From an uncultured Methanobrevibacter sp. (GTDB lineage Archaea; Methanobacteriota; Methanobacteria; Methanobacteriales; Methanobacteriaceae): DNA of 64,000 nt. Each line of letters opens with the position of its first letter. Within the stretch, counting starts at the first letter, position 1. The translations under genes and the position numbers were made by a program. The notes beneath the pieces are model-generated. The model saw nothing but the letters and a program-made list of their open reading frames with translations, was not told the DNA's origin and did no database searches. Below are positions 55,028 through 63,844 of this stretch, piece by piece. The stretch is taken from assembly GCA_946541845.1 (NCBI GenBank), contig CAMNJW010000002.1:1-64000 (forward strand), given 5' to 3'.

Positions 55028-55774
55028 GTGTATAAAAGATTATTGATGATATCAATTATTGCGATATTTTTAATTACTTCAGTAGGTGCCATTTCCGCAG
55101 CAGACGACATTTCTGTTAAGGTTGTCTGGGATGGTGGTGACACACCAGATCATGTGACAGTCAATCTTCTTAAAGATGGAAAAATTGTCGACACTGCTAA
55201 GTTAAGTTCAAAAAATTCTTGGAAAACAACTTTTAAGGTTGATGATGAAGGAGATTATCAAGTTAGTGAAATTGATTCCAGTGATTATTCTTCTTCAATT
55301 AGTGGAAGTGCGGAAAGCGGTTTTGTCATCACAAACACTATCTTAAAAGAGGATGTTTTAAGTGCAAGTGAAGATGACAGTCTTGAAGACTCTTCAGCAG
55401 ATGATGATTTGTCCCAAGATGACACTCCTGCTTTAACTGAAAATGAAACAGCTCCTGAAGAGAATTATACTACTGAAGATGTAAATTCAACAGATGTTAT
55501 GGAGGATAATTCTACTGAAGATGATAATGCCACTGATAACGATACCACAACTGAAGAGATCACAGAAATTGATGCGGATGTAACCGTTACCTCTGAAACA
55601 ACAAAGGTAGTCAAAAAGGATAAAAAACCAGCTGATGCTAAAGTCGCTAAAAAGGACAAGAACAATACAAAAAATATCACCAAATCTAAAAACAACAATA
55701 CTGGTTTTCCTGTGGTTGCTTTAATCTGTGCAGTATTTGTAGCTGCATTCGTACCGTTCTCACGTAAAAAATAA
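55028..55774 (+). CDS. Secreted surface protein with Cna-B-like domain and TGFP C-terminal tail
   Basis: 248 residues from a GTG at 55028, five bases after AGGTGA; the ATG at 55022 overlaps that site. A signal peptide occupies about 1-25 (ends ISA). Residues about 28-105 form a Cna-B-type beta sandwich (ISVKVVWDGGDTPDHVTVN, then LKDGKIV). A long Asp/Glu/Thr/Asn-rich stalk with many NxT/S sites follows, then a Lys-rich stretch, TGFP (225-228), a hydrophobic segment and VPFSRKK. Cna-B domains are usual in surface stalks and pili. The C-terminal tail matches that of 51338-52114. Confidence 0.8.
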   Translation: MYKRLLMISIIAIFLITSVGAISAADDISVKVVWDGGDTPDHVTVNLLKDGKIVDTAKLSSKNSWKTTFKVDDEGDYQVSEIDSSDYSSSISGSAESGFVITNTILKEDVLSASEDDSLEDSSADDDLSQDDTPALTENETAPEENYTTEDVNSTDVMEDNSTEDDNATDNDTTTEEITEIDADVTVTSETTKVVKKDKKPADAKVAKKDKNNTKNITKSKNNNTGFPVVALICAVFVAAFVPFSRKK

Positions 55775-55778
55775 TTAG

Positions 55779-55808
55779 GTAGATGTCTAACATCTACATT
55801 TTTTTTTA
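55779..55808 (+). terminator. Hairpin plus T-run after the Cna-B surface gene
   Basis: A perfect 8-bp stem GTAGATGT/ACATCTAC (55779-55786 with 55790-55797, 3-base loop) followed by nine T residues. Confidence 0.65.
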
Positions 55809-55846
55809 ATTTTAACTATTTTTATATTTTGACAATAATAGATTCA

Positions 55847-56458
55847 TTAAATTCCAAATGCTGATGAAACTATCCCTGGTGTAACATATGCTTCAATAAA
55901 TGCAGCAACCGCTAAAAATAGAATGTCCAGTATTAATAATATAAGAATATCTTTAAAATCAGTTTTTAAACTGTCAAAACTTCTGGTTTTGATTAGTCTT
56001 ATTTCTGCACGGGTTATGATGAATGCTATTGTAAGTGCAAATACTGTAGCCAAATATTCAATGATTCCATGTGGAAGTGTTGAAACCAATCCGAAAATGA
56101 AATCTTGTCCTATAAACATTCCTGCAAGATAGCTGCTATTTAATACATTCAGAACGGAAAATATTGAAAACAGTATTCCTCCAATCATTGTAATTATGTC
56201 AACACTGAAATTGTGAATGAAATACTCTAAACCGCTTGTTTCACTCGCTGTTGAATTAATTGGTGATGGAATATTGTGTTCATGAGCAAAATTGATTATT
56301 TCAGTCATTTCTCCGTAACTGTCTCCTGCTTCGAAATATCCAATCACGCTTCCAACAATTAATGATCCAAATACAATTAGAAATGCTATTAATAATAATT
56401 TCTTGTTTCTGTTGAAAAATTCTTTATCAATGAAGTTCATGTATAATATTTTGTTCAT
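55847..56458 (-). CDS. SpoIIM-like (DUF95) membrane protein
   Basis: 203-residue integral membrane protein of the stage II sporulation protein M family, with about five transmembrane helices. The hallmark block LPHGIIEYLATVFA lies near residue 133. Archaea do not sporulate; in bacteria SpoIIM helps recruit peptidoglycan hydrolases, so a cell-wall-related membrane role is conceivable but unproven. It lies between the Cna-B surface gene and the large adhesin. Confidence 0.85.
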   Translation of the reverse strand: MNKILYMNFIDKEFFNRNKKLLLIAFLIVFGSLIVGSVIGYFEAGDSYGEMTEIINFAHEHNIPSPINSTASETSGLEYFIHNFSVDIITMIGGILFSIFSVLNVLNSSYLAGMFIGQDFIFGLVSTLPHGIIEYLATVFALTIAFIITRAEIRLIKTRSFDSLKTDFKDILILLILDILFLAVAAFIEAYVTPGIVSSAFGI

Positions 56459-56543
56459 ATTGTATAAAAATTATATTCTATTTAATATTAAAATGATTGA
56501 AAAATAGTATGTATTTAAAAATAAAAAAATGGTGGAAGTTAAA

Positions 56544-59500
56544 TTATTTTTTAACTTTCACGCTTTTCTTAACAGTATTTTTGAGGTAAGTTACTTGATA
56601 TTTTACCTTTTTGCCCACTTTGAGCTTTTTGAGGACTGATTTTTTGATGGTTATTTTTGCAATACCTTTGGAGTTGGTTTTTGCTTTGTATGTTTTACCA
56701 TTGAATTTGAAGGTAACTTTCTTGCTTTTGATTGGGGTTTTTCCCTTTTTCAAAGTGGCCTTGATAACTAATTTCTTAGCTGATTTTTTAACGGTGGCTT
56801 TCGCAAGCTTCAAATTCTGCTTAACTTTAACAGTCTTTTTGATAGTTTGTCCCGCGTAAGTCGCAGTTAATTTGTAATTGCCTGGTTTAACAGTGTTAGG
56901 TATTTTGAATGTCACATATCCTTTGCTGTTTGTTTTAACCTTGTGAGTTACCTTGTTTAGTTTAATGGTTACAATTTGATTTGCACCTACAGGTTTTCCA
57001 TCATCTCCACGAACAAGAACCTTAAATGAAGATCCGTCTGCATAATACATGTTCACATTTGAAGTTGCACCGAATCTTGAAACAACTTTAATTATTGTGG
57101 TTGTTTCTTCTAATGTTTCAGGATTTTCTAAAACTAAAGTGTGTTTTCCAACGGTTAATTTGGATAAATCTATGGATAAGATTCCTTTGTTGTTTTCAAT
57201 GGTTTTAGTGTAGTTTTTACCATCTAGTTGATATGTTATATTTTGGTCAAATAATTCAATACCGGTTTCATCTACAAATATTGCGTTCAGTGCTGTTTTC
57301 GCATGGTATCCGATTGTAATTGAGTCCACAACATCAATGGTATTGATCACTTCAAAGAGTTCTACGATGTCTTCATATTCATCCTCCTCGTCATTAATGG
57401 TTATGATGCTGTAAACTCCAGGTTCTAATTCCAAATCAAATTCTGCTTCACCATCTTTTACAGTTGCACTACCCAATATTTTTTTATTTTTTGCAATGGA
57501 AATCTTTTTGCCTGTTGCTTTTGATTTTACTTTTACTTTTGTGTTTTTAGCATAGTATTGGCTTTTCACTTTATCTGGATTTGGGTTTGTGAATGTGTAT
57601 GCTTTAATACATGCGGTCTTACCTAATTGCCCTCCATCTTCAGAGCTGTTGTCTGGGTGGTACATGGTAATTTTTCCTTTTTCGAAATGAATTCTGGTAT
57701 CTTCCATTAAAGGAAGTTTATTTGCTTTTATCTCCACTGAGAACTCATGACCGGTGTTAACTGCTATTTTCTTATTTAATTTAATTGTTGAAAATCCTCC
57801 ATGGTCTGACAATCCGCTTTGACTGTAAACGGATTTTCCATCTACATAAATTGTTATTGTGTATTTTTCATTAGCATTTTCAAAGTAAGTTCCAACGGCT
57901 GATATCAGTTCGTTGTCAATTGCTGTGTATGTATTGACAAAACGCATATCCTTTTTGTCAAATTCTTGGTAGTATCCGCTTAGCATACCAATGTCGTACT
58001 GATATGCTCTGTCATAAGATTCGGTGTTGTTTATGATATATCCGACTGATGTGGTGTACATTGCAAAGGAAGTGTCATAATATGATACATAGAAGTATCC
58101 GTCTTCACCCCAAGTGTTTCCCCAGCTGTTTTTACAAATCCAAGCACCGTTTCCTTTTGGTGTTATTTTGAAATTGTTTTTTGAATAATTATCATCCCAT
58201 CCGACCAGTGTGACGAAGTGGTTTCCAGGATCGGTGCCGTCGTAGTATTGTGCATGGGTGTCTGGATTGTAATAATCATTATTTGATATCGCACCATAAA
58301 TATGGACTGTCAATCCACCATATTTTGTTAATGCATCCTTTAATTTTCCATTATCAAGTGCATTCGCACGTTTTGGGATTATAATACTGTCTTGTACATG
58401 ATATGAATCGCTATCGAATGCAGTTAAACTTATTTTACCAAGTTCATCGTAAACATCATCGGTAAATGATAATGTTCCTAACCAAGCTAAGAAAAGACCC
58501 ATTCCTGAAGTTGAGTATCCTGATTCATGGATTATTGTGGTACCATAAACTCCATATTGTGTTGCTGAATTTTGGATGTTATTTTCAGATAAATCGAGTT
58601 GAATTCCAGTTGCCTTTAAGAATGCTGATTCAAGTGCGCCGGTTGCTGCAAATGCCCAACATGAACCCATTGACCCTTGGTCTTTTACGATTCCTGCTAA
58701 GTTGTAATCACGTAAGTCGAATTTGGAACTTTTTGCAGTTTCTTTAACTTTTACAGGTTTTAAAATGATTTTTTTACCTTTATAATCCACTACAGATGTG
58801 TATTCCACTTGGTTCAATAAAGTTTTTCCGCCGTTTAATTCATTATTTGTTAAAGATGATCCTTTCTTGTCAAAGTAACTTACGATAACAGCATTGGAAT
58901 TTTTTTCAAATAATGTGTTTTTGATTTCATATTTTGTGTCGTATAGATAAATTCCACTTCCTGTGGTTCCTGCGGTATTGTTTTTAATATCACATGAAGT
59001 TACTTTACTTTCACTGTCATCAATAAACACTGCTCCTCCATAGAAATATTTCGCTTTATTGTTGTTAATTGCGGAATTACCTATTAATGAGGAGGTGTTT
59101 GATAGGTATATTGCCCCTCCTGAATATTCGGCTACATTATTTAATAACTCAGTGTCAATAATGTTTATCTGTCCTCCCAATTGGAGATATGCTCCACCAA
59201 ATTCTGAAGAACAGTTTTTAAATAAAGAATTTTTTACAGTCACACTATATTCAGTAGTAACATTGTCTCCATTTAGGTCCGCATAAATTGCTCCACCATT
59301 TTTGCATGACTCTGTATGAATAAAGCTACAATTTTCAATATTTACGGATTTTGTTGTTTTAAGTCCAATAGCTCCTGCAGTGTTTTTTGCAAATAAATTA
59401 ATGAACTTTGAATTTAATACTGTAAGCTTGTCGTCTTCACTGTAGATTGCGGTAGCATATTGTGAGGTTATGTTTTCAAAAACAGTATTTTTGACGGTTG

Positions 59501-60149
59501 TAAGGGATTTGTATGCATAAATCAAACCCCATCCAATTTCTCTATTGTTAATGAATGTGGAATGGTCAATTTCAACAATGCTTCTAAAGGCATTTATTGA
59601 AGCACCTTTTTTAGCATAGTTGTTTATGAATTTATCGTTGGTACTGAAATAGTTACTCTGGTGGGCATATATTGCTCCACCTTCTTCGTAATAGTCGTGA
59701 TTATTTTCAAAGGTCACGTTATTTGTTCGCAATTCACAATTGTTTAAGTAAATTGCAGAGGTATTTGAATTAATTATTTTTAAATTGTTTATAATTACAG
59801 TTCCATTGGTAAATCTAAAAACAGCTGCCTTATTGCCGGCATCAATTACATGGTTATTTCCATTGATTGTATAAGATCCGGTTTCACTTATTACTAATGG
59901 TTTTCCTTTTTGAAGGTCCTTATCAGTTTTAGCATTATACTTATAATCTGATGTGATATCTATTCTGTCTTCAGGGGAATTGTCAATATCAGTTGACAAA
60001 TCCATAAATGATTTGGTTTCTCCTGCAGAAACGACATCTGAATCAGTAATTTCTAAGGTATCATTAGTTTGATTAATGTCTTCTGCACTAACTGCAGTCA
60101 TGCTTATTAAAAACAGCACTACAGTTATGAGAAGTATCTTTTTATTCAA
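56544..60149 (-). CDS. Adhesin-like beta-helix protein with embedded papain-type (C1A) protease
   Basis: 1201 residues starting at TTG behind GGAGGAAAAG. A signal peptide occupies 1-22 (ends VSA). Residues about 90-440 form a right-handed parallel beta-helix with pectate-lyase-like repeats (NNxA..GGAIY). Residues about 476-715 form a complete C1A cysteine peptidase: Gln491, Cys497 (GSCWAF), His644 (GNHFVTLVGW) and Asn674 (KNSWGNTWG). A beta-sandwich follows (about 715-855), then Ig-like domains and a C-terminal region of about 120 residues extremely rich in Lys. No membrane anchor or TGxP tail. Predicted to be a cell-surface or secreted protease that may cut host or microbial proteins. Confidence 0.93.
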   Translation of the reverse strand: MNKKILLITVVLFLISMTAVSAEDINQTNDTLEITDSDVVSAGETKSFMDLSTDIDNSPEDRIDITSDYKYNAKTDKDLQKGKPLVISETGSYTINGNNHVIDAGNKAAVFRFTNGTVIINNLKIINSNTSAIYLNNCELRTNNVTFENNHDYYEEGGAIYAHQSNYFSTNDKFINNYAKKGASINAFRSIVEIDHSTFINNREIGWGLIYAYKSLTTVKNTVFENITSQYATAIYSEDDKLTVLNSKFINLFAKNTAGAIGLKTTKSVNIENCSFIHTESCKNGGAIYADLNGDNVTTEYSVTVKNSLFKNCSSEFGGAYLQLGGQINIIDTELLNNVAEYSGGAIYLSNTSSLIGNSAINNNKAKYFYGGAVFIDDSESKVTSCDIKNNTAGTTGSGIYLYDTKYEIKNTLFEKNSNAVIVSYFDKKGSSLTNNELNGGKTLLNQVEYTSVVDYKGKKIILKPVKVKETAKSSKFDLRDYNLAGIVKDQGSMGSCWAFAATGALESAFLKATGIQLDLSENNIQNSATQYGVYGTTIIHESGYSTSGMGLFLAWLGTLSFTDDVYDELGKISLTAFDSDSYHVQDSIIIPKRANALDNGKLKDALTKYGGLTVHIYGAISNNDYYNPDTHAQYYDGTDPGNHFVTLVGWDDNYSKNNFKITPKGNGAWICKNSWGNTWGEDGYFYVSYYDTSFAMYTTSVGYIINNTESYDRAYQYDIGMLSGYYQEFDKKDMRFVNTYTAIDNELISAVGTYFENANEKYTITIYVDGKSVYSQSGLSDHGGFSTIKLNKKIAVNTGHEFSVEIKANKLPLMEDTRIHFEKGKITMYHPDNSSEDGGQLGKTACIKAYTFTNPNPDKVKSQYYAKNTKVKVKSKATGKKISIAKNKKILGSATVKDGEAEFDLELEPGVYSIITINDEEDEYEDIVELFEVINTIDVVDSITIGYHAKTALNAIFVDETGIELFDQNITYQLDGKNYTKTIENNKGILSIDLSKLTVGKHTLVLENPETLEETTTIIKVVSRFGATSNVNMYYADGSSFKVLVRGDDGKPVGANQIVTIKLNKVTHKVKTNSKGYVTFKIPNTVKPGNYKLTATYAGQTIKKTVKVKQNLKLAKATVKKSAKKLVIKATLKKGKTPIKSKKVTFKFNGKTYKAKTNSKGIAKITIKKSVLKKLKVGKKVKYQVTYLKNTVKKSVKVKK

Positions 60150-60337
60150 GATTCTTTTCCTCCTTATTTTAATTTAACAGTAACAATTATGTTCCTAAAT
60201 ATTTTTAAATGTATGTAAAATATATTTTAAAATGTTTAAATTGGATAGTTTTTCATATAAAAAGGAGTATTGTTTAAATTATGAAATGTGAAAAATGTAT
60301 AAAAAAAGTAATTTTTGAGTAATTTGAATTACTCGAG

Positions 60338-60559
60338 TCAGTATAATCTGTATGCGTCATATGCTGCGATGAGGCCATAAATTCCTGATACTGCATATGT
60401 GATAAGTTGATTTACATTGAAATAATAAAGTATTACTCCAATTATTACTGCAACTATAAACAGAATTATTCCTCTTTTCTTGTAACCTTCAATTGCTTGG
60501 CCTAATCCTGGAATAATGAATGAAAGAACTCCATTTATCACTGCGTCTGTTTCTACCAT
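60338..60559 (-). CDS. Small TM2-like membrane protein
   Basis: 73 residues with two or three transmembrane helices and the block LSFIIPGLGQAIEGYKKRG, also seen as LSFFVPGLGHIYAGEKKNG in the protein at 61303-61518; both end in a (D/Y)AYR motif. Function unknown. GGAGGTGG precedes the start. The third 16-bp palindrome overlaps its predicted TATA box (about 60607-60619 on the minus strand). Confidence 0.72.
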   Translation of the reverse strand: MVETDAVINGVLSFIIPGLGQAIEGYKKRGIILFIVAVIIGVILYYFNVNQLITYAVSGIYGLIAAYDAYRLY

Positions 60560-60594
60560 GATTCCACCTCCATATCTTCATTGTTATTTTAATT

Positions 60595-60610
60595 TTTAGG
60601 CATGCTTAAA
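60595..60610. promoter_or_regulatory. 16-bp palindrome, copy 3 (operator-like)
   Basis: TTTAGGCATGCTTAAA, palindromic in seven of eight base pairs, overlapping the TATA box of the small membrane protein gene at 60338-60559. On the minus strand it shares CATGCCTAAAAATTAAAAT with copy 1 at 11235-11250. Confidence 0.55.
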
Positions 60611-60707
60611 TATATATCTTTCGTTCATTATTGGGTTTTCGGTTTATTTATAAGTTCAGAAACGAAATATTTATTATACTTTATTTTAAACATTATATGT
60701 GATTATT

Positions 60708-61193
60708 ATGAATTTAAAACATTTTTTATTAATTGGTTTAATGATTGCAGTAATTGCTGTAAGTCCACTGTCAGCTGCTGATGATGATGACATAAGCATG
60801 TTGGAGGCATTGGACATTACTCCATTTACAGAAGATACAAACGTGACTATAGATGGGGTTGACTTCAATATTCCTAAAGGTTATGGGGAACAAAAGGACA
60901 TTACAAAAGATAATGATACCTATGATCTGGGATTTGGGGAAGTTACCTTAAGTAATTATCAATATATGAACGAAGATGGCATGTTGCTCAATATTCAAGT
61001 AATTTTTGCAAAAGACAAAAATTTCACAATGGATGCATTAACTCCTGATGATGGTTCAACTAAAAAGACCATCAATGATAAGGAAGGATTTTACACTGAA
61101 ACAGATGGTATTGCAACATTCATGTATGCTCAAGATGGAAAAAGCGTTCAAATTATGGGTGACAAAGATATTGTTGAGAAGGTAGTTATTTAA
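60708..61193 (+). CDS. Secreted or anchored small protein, unknown function
   Basis: 161 residues. The N-terminus is a signal peptide (about 1-22, ends SAA), followed by an acidic domain of about 135 residues with the motif NIPKGYGEQKD and a predicted mixed alpha-beta fold. It resembles the many small secreted proteins of Methanobrevibacter that share a PKGY-type strand; no known enzyme motif. GTGAT precedes ATG 60708. A hairpin terminator follows. Confidence 0.7.
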   Translation: MNLKHFLLIGLMIAVIAVSPLSAADDDDISMLEALDITPFTEDTNVTIDGVDFNIPKGYGEQKDITKDNDTYDLGFGEVTLSNYQYMNEDGMLLNIQVIFAKDKNFTMDALTPDDGSTKKTINDKEGFYTETDGIATFMYAQDGKSVQIMGDKDIVEKVVI

Positions 61194-61211
61194 ACAATTG
61201 TAAAATTTAAA

Positions 61212-61242
61212 GGCTTGTGTTTCACAAGTCATTCTTTTTTTC
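61212..61242 (+). terminator. Hairpin plus T-run
   Basis: An 8-bp stem (61212-61219 with 61223-61230, one G-T pair, 3-base loop) followed by a T-run at 61234-61241, just after the gene ending at 61193. Confidence 0.65.
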
Positions 61243-61302
61243 TTAAAACTATATATTATATTTCTTACATATTTAATAATTAATTGAATTTATGGAGGAA
61301 AT

Positions 61303-61518
61303 ATGATGGCAAATCCTATTCTTGCAGCAATATTGTCATTTTTCGTTCCAGGGTTAGGTCACATTTACGCTGGTGAAAAGAAAAATGGTATAATATATGT
61401 TATAATTACAATATTCTTATGGATATTGAGTTATTTCAATGATGGCATGTTATCTAGAGTTGTTGATATTATTTATAGTGTTATAATGGCTGTTGATGCA
61501 TATAGAATATCAAAATAG
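61303..61518 (+). CDS. Small TM2-like membrane protein (paralogue)
   Basis: 71 residues, two or three transmembrane helices, homologous to the protein encoded at 60338-60559 on the other strand. GGAGG lies before two adjacent ATG codons (61303 and 61306), either of which could be used. Function unknown. Confidence 0.72.
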   Translation: MMANPILAAILSFFVPGLGHIYAGEKKNGIIYVIITIFLWILSYFNDGMLSRVVDIIYSVIMAVDAYRISK

Positions 61519-61579
61519 ATATTTTTTTTGAGCTTTTTTAAGTCTTTTTTTTTAAAATTTTAATAAATTAGGTGATTCA

Positions 61580-61993
61580 ATGAAGTTTAATGTAGTATTA
61601 ATATCTGTTTTATTGTTGATTTTTTCCATAAGTGCAGTTTCAGCAGTTGGAATAACAGATTACAATGCTCCTATTGGATTTGATAGGGGTGCAGTAACTT
61701 TTACTCATGATGATTTTGAAATGGATATGAAATGGTACAGTTCATTTGTAGACCATGATGACTACTTTAAAAATAGCGATGACTACAAGGTCAAAATCAA
61801 CGGCACTTATGCGGAGTACAGCAATGAAATGATGGAAAAGGTAGGGGCACTGGAACTCATTGAGATTGATGGGGACCAATATATTGTTGATTGCTCTTTC
61901 GATGATATGGACAAAAGCAAAACAAAAGATTGTCAAAAATATCTGGAAGAGTTCAATGAGGTAAACAAGTTTAAACCGGTAAAAATAGAATAA
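61580..61993 (+). CDS. Small secreted protein, unknown function
   Basis: 137 residues with a signal peptide (about 1-22, ends VSA) and an acidic mature part with many Asp and Lys residues and two Cys (in DCSFDD and DCQKYL) that could form a disulfide. No family recognised. AGGTGAT precedes the ATG. It lies in a run of secreted and membrane proteins. Confidence 0.68.
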   Translation: MKFNVVLISVLLLIFSISAVSAVGITDYNAPIGFDRGAVTFTHDDFEMDMKWYSSFVDHDDYFKNSDDYKVKINGTYAEYSNEMMEKVGALELIEIDGDQYIVDCSFDDMDKSKTKDCQKYLEEFNEVNKFKPVKIE

Positions 61994-62019
61994 GGAGAGG
62001 ACTTGCTTTCCATTATTTT

Positions 62020-62733
62020 TTAAAGTCCAAATATCTGGACTAAAGTTGCAAATAAAAATGGTATTCCATCTATCAGAAGATGAACTATATAACCTACCAT
62101 CACATTTTTTGTTTTCAGGTATGCATAGAAGTAAAATATGCCTCCAAGACCTATTGTTAATATTATATGTACCACTGCCCCTTCATATGCGTTATAATGC
62201 AATAGACCAAAACTTAATAGGGTTATTATGACTCCACATATGACTGAGAGTTTTCTTTTATGAGTAATCTTAAAGATTACATGTAAAATAATTAGAAATG
62301 AGGATACTTTGTAAAGCTCTTCACCAAGCAATTGTATAAATGCCCCAATCCAAAAGACAATGTCCATTTTTTCGTTAAACACGACATTCGTGCCGGGAGC
62401 CATGTTCAGGTAGTCAAGTACAAATCCCATAGCAATGGCATATATGTAATATGCAATTAAACATATGATAATTAATTTCAGGTCTTTTCTTTCAACTTTT
62501 CTAAATAGCAGTTTGAACTTTCCCTTGCAAACGTATAGTGAAGGTAGTAACACAGAAAGACATAGAAGAAATGGTGTTAAATTAGGGTCAATTTTAATTG
62601 GGACGGCTAATATTCCAATAAACGTTAATGCTCCAGCTAAAAGAACCAACCACTCTTTAGTGGAAAGAAACGGATTGTCCTTGTAAAATGGAAAATCAAT
62701 TTTTTCATTCTCAAATTTAAAAAAATCACTCAT
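62020..62733 (-). CDS. CPBP-family intramembrane protease-like protein
   Basis: 237-residue integral membrane protein with about seven to eight helices. CPBP/Abi-type motifs are visible: LLGEELYK (double Glu), SFGLLHYNAYEG (His) and the late HLLID (His, with Asp in place of the usual Asn). The double Glu is followed by LYK in place of the usual FxR. Such proteins act as prenyl endopeptidases, bacteriocin immunity or processing proteins, or scaffolds; role here unknown. GGTGAGA three bases before ATG 62733 decides the start. Confidence 0.78.
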   Translation of the reverse strand: MSDFFKFENEKIDFPFYKDNPFLSTKEWLVLLAGALTFIGILAVPIKIDPNLTPFLLCLSVLLPSLYVCKGKFKLLFRKVERKDLKLIIICLIAYYIYAIAMGFVLDYLNMAPGTNVVFNEKMDIVFWIGAFIQLLGEELYKVSSFLIILHVIFKITHKRKLSVICGVIITLLSFGLLHYNAYEGAVVHIILTIGLGGIFYFYAYLKTKNVMVGYIVHLLIDGIPFLFATLVQIFGL

Positions 62734-62807
62734 ATTCTCACCATTCATCATTTAAAAATCTATTAATTTGCCTTTTTTCTGAATAAATTATGGTGTTTTT
62801 TGTTGAA

Positions 62808-62839
62808 AATAATTAAATCTCCAGTAGGAAACTGGAGAT
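62808..62839 (-). terminator. Hairpin after the AIM24 gene
   Basis: A perfect 9-bp stem (62831-62839 with 62817-62825, 5-base loop) lies 15 bases downstream of the AIM24-family stop on the minus strand and is followed by a T-rich stretch. Confidence 0.55.
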
Positions 62840-62854
62840 AGATTAACTGTTTTT

Positions 62855-63538
62855 TTATTCTGTTGATGTTGGTATGTATGGTATAATTGCTTCGGCCAAT
62901 TTGCTGAGTGGCATGGTTTGTATCCAAACTTTTCCAGGTCCTGTTAATGTGGTTAGGAATAATCCTTCTCCGCCGAATAACATATTTTTAGCGCCTTTAA
63001 TTCTTTGGATGTCAAAGTCAACGGTTTCTTCCATTGCTGCAATATGGCCTTGTTCCACAAGTAATTTTTCACCAGGCTGCAAGTCATGTTCGATTACTTC
63101 TCCATCGATTTCTAAGAATAGCATTCCTTCTCCTGTGAATTTTTGAAGTATAAAACCTTCACCACCAAATATTCCTGTACCTAATTTCTTTCTGAAGTGC
63201 ATGCTGATTTCAACTGATTCTTCTGAAGCTAAAAATGCATTTTTCTGACCAATTATTGAATTTGATCCATTTAATCTGATTGGAATGATTTTTCCAGGAG
63301 TGCATGATGCAAACGCAATTTTTTGATTATCTGATTTTGCAGTGTAGAAACTTAAAAATATTGAATCTCCACTTAATGCTCTTCCAAGTCCTTTTAAAAG
63401 ACCTCCTCCAGTATTGGTATCCATTTTGATGTCTGTGGTCATAAACGCCATTGCACCACTTTCGTCCTTCATTGTTTCTCCTTTTTGTAAGGTACATACT
63501 ACGATAGGAAAAGATCCTCCTTCAATTTCATATTCCAT
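62855..63538 (-). CDS. AIM24/TIGR00266-family protein
   Basis: 227-residue AIM24-like (formerly DUF124) protein, all-beta with a tandem jelly-roll-like repeat. Characteristic blocks are GGGLLKGLGRALSGDSIF, FGGEGFILQKFTGEG and FGGEGLFLTTLTGPGKVW. The mitochondrial member shapes membranes and cristae; prokaryotic function is unknown. AGGTGAT precedes the ATG. Transcribed alone, with a hairpin terminator downstream. Confidence 0.9.
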   Translation of the reverse strand: MEYEIEGGSFPIVVCTLQKGETMKDESGAMAFMTTDIKMDTNTGGGLLKGLGRALSGDSIFLSFYTAKSDNQKIAFASCTPGKIIPIRLNGSNSIIGQKNAFLASEESVEISMHFRKKLGTGIFGGEGFILQKFTGEGMLFLEIDGEVIEHDLQPGEKLLVEQGHIAAMEETVDFDIQRIKGAKNMLFGGEGLFLTTLTGPGKVWIQTMPLSKLAEAIIPYIPTSTE

Positions 63539-63844
63539 TATATCACCTATTAATTTATTTTAAAATGTAATATTTATATTATATTTTAATATGTTTTAAA
63601 TATTATTTTAATTAAACTATGAACTTCTACTTTCTGAATAATGCTCTAATTTATTTTTTTTTCAAATTGTATATTTTTTATATTCAATTTCATCATTTGA
63701 TGGGTGGCCGTCCTTATTTTGAAATTAATTTGTATAAATTATTTGTGATATATTTCTTTATTTTTAATGTAAAATTTACATTACTATAATATTTATATAT
63801 TAATTTATTCAATATCTATTTGATTAATCGGGCAGGTTGATAAT
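63539..63844. other. Intergenic region before the TrkH-like gene
   Basis: 306 bases of very AT-rich DNA with no credible ORF. A TATA box (TTTATATATTAA, about 63792-63803) fits the downstream gene, and AGGTTGAT at about 63834-63841 is its likely ribosome-binding site. I see no further structure. Confidence 0.6.
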
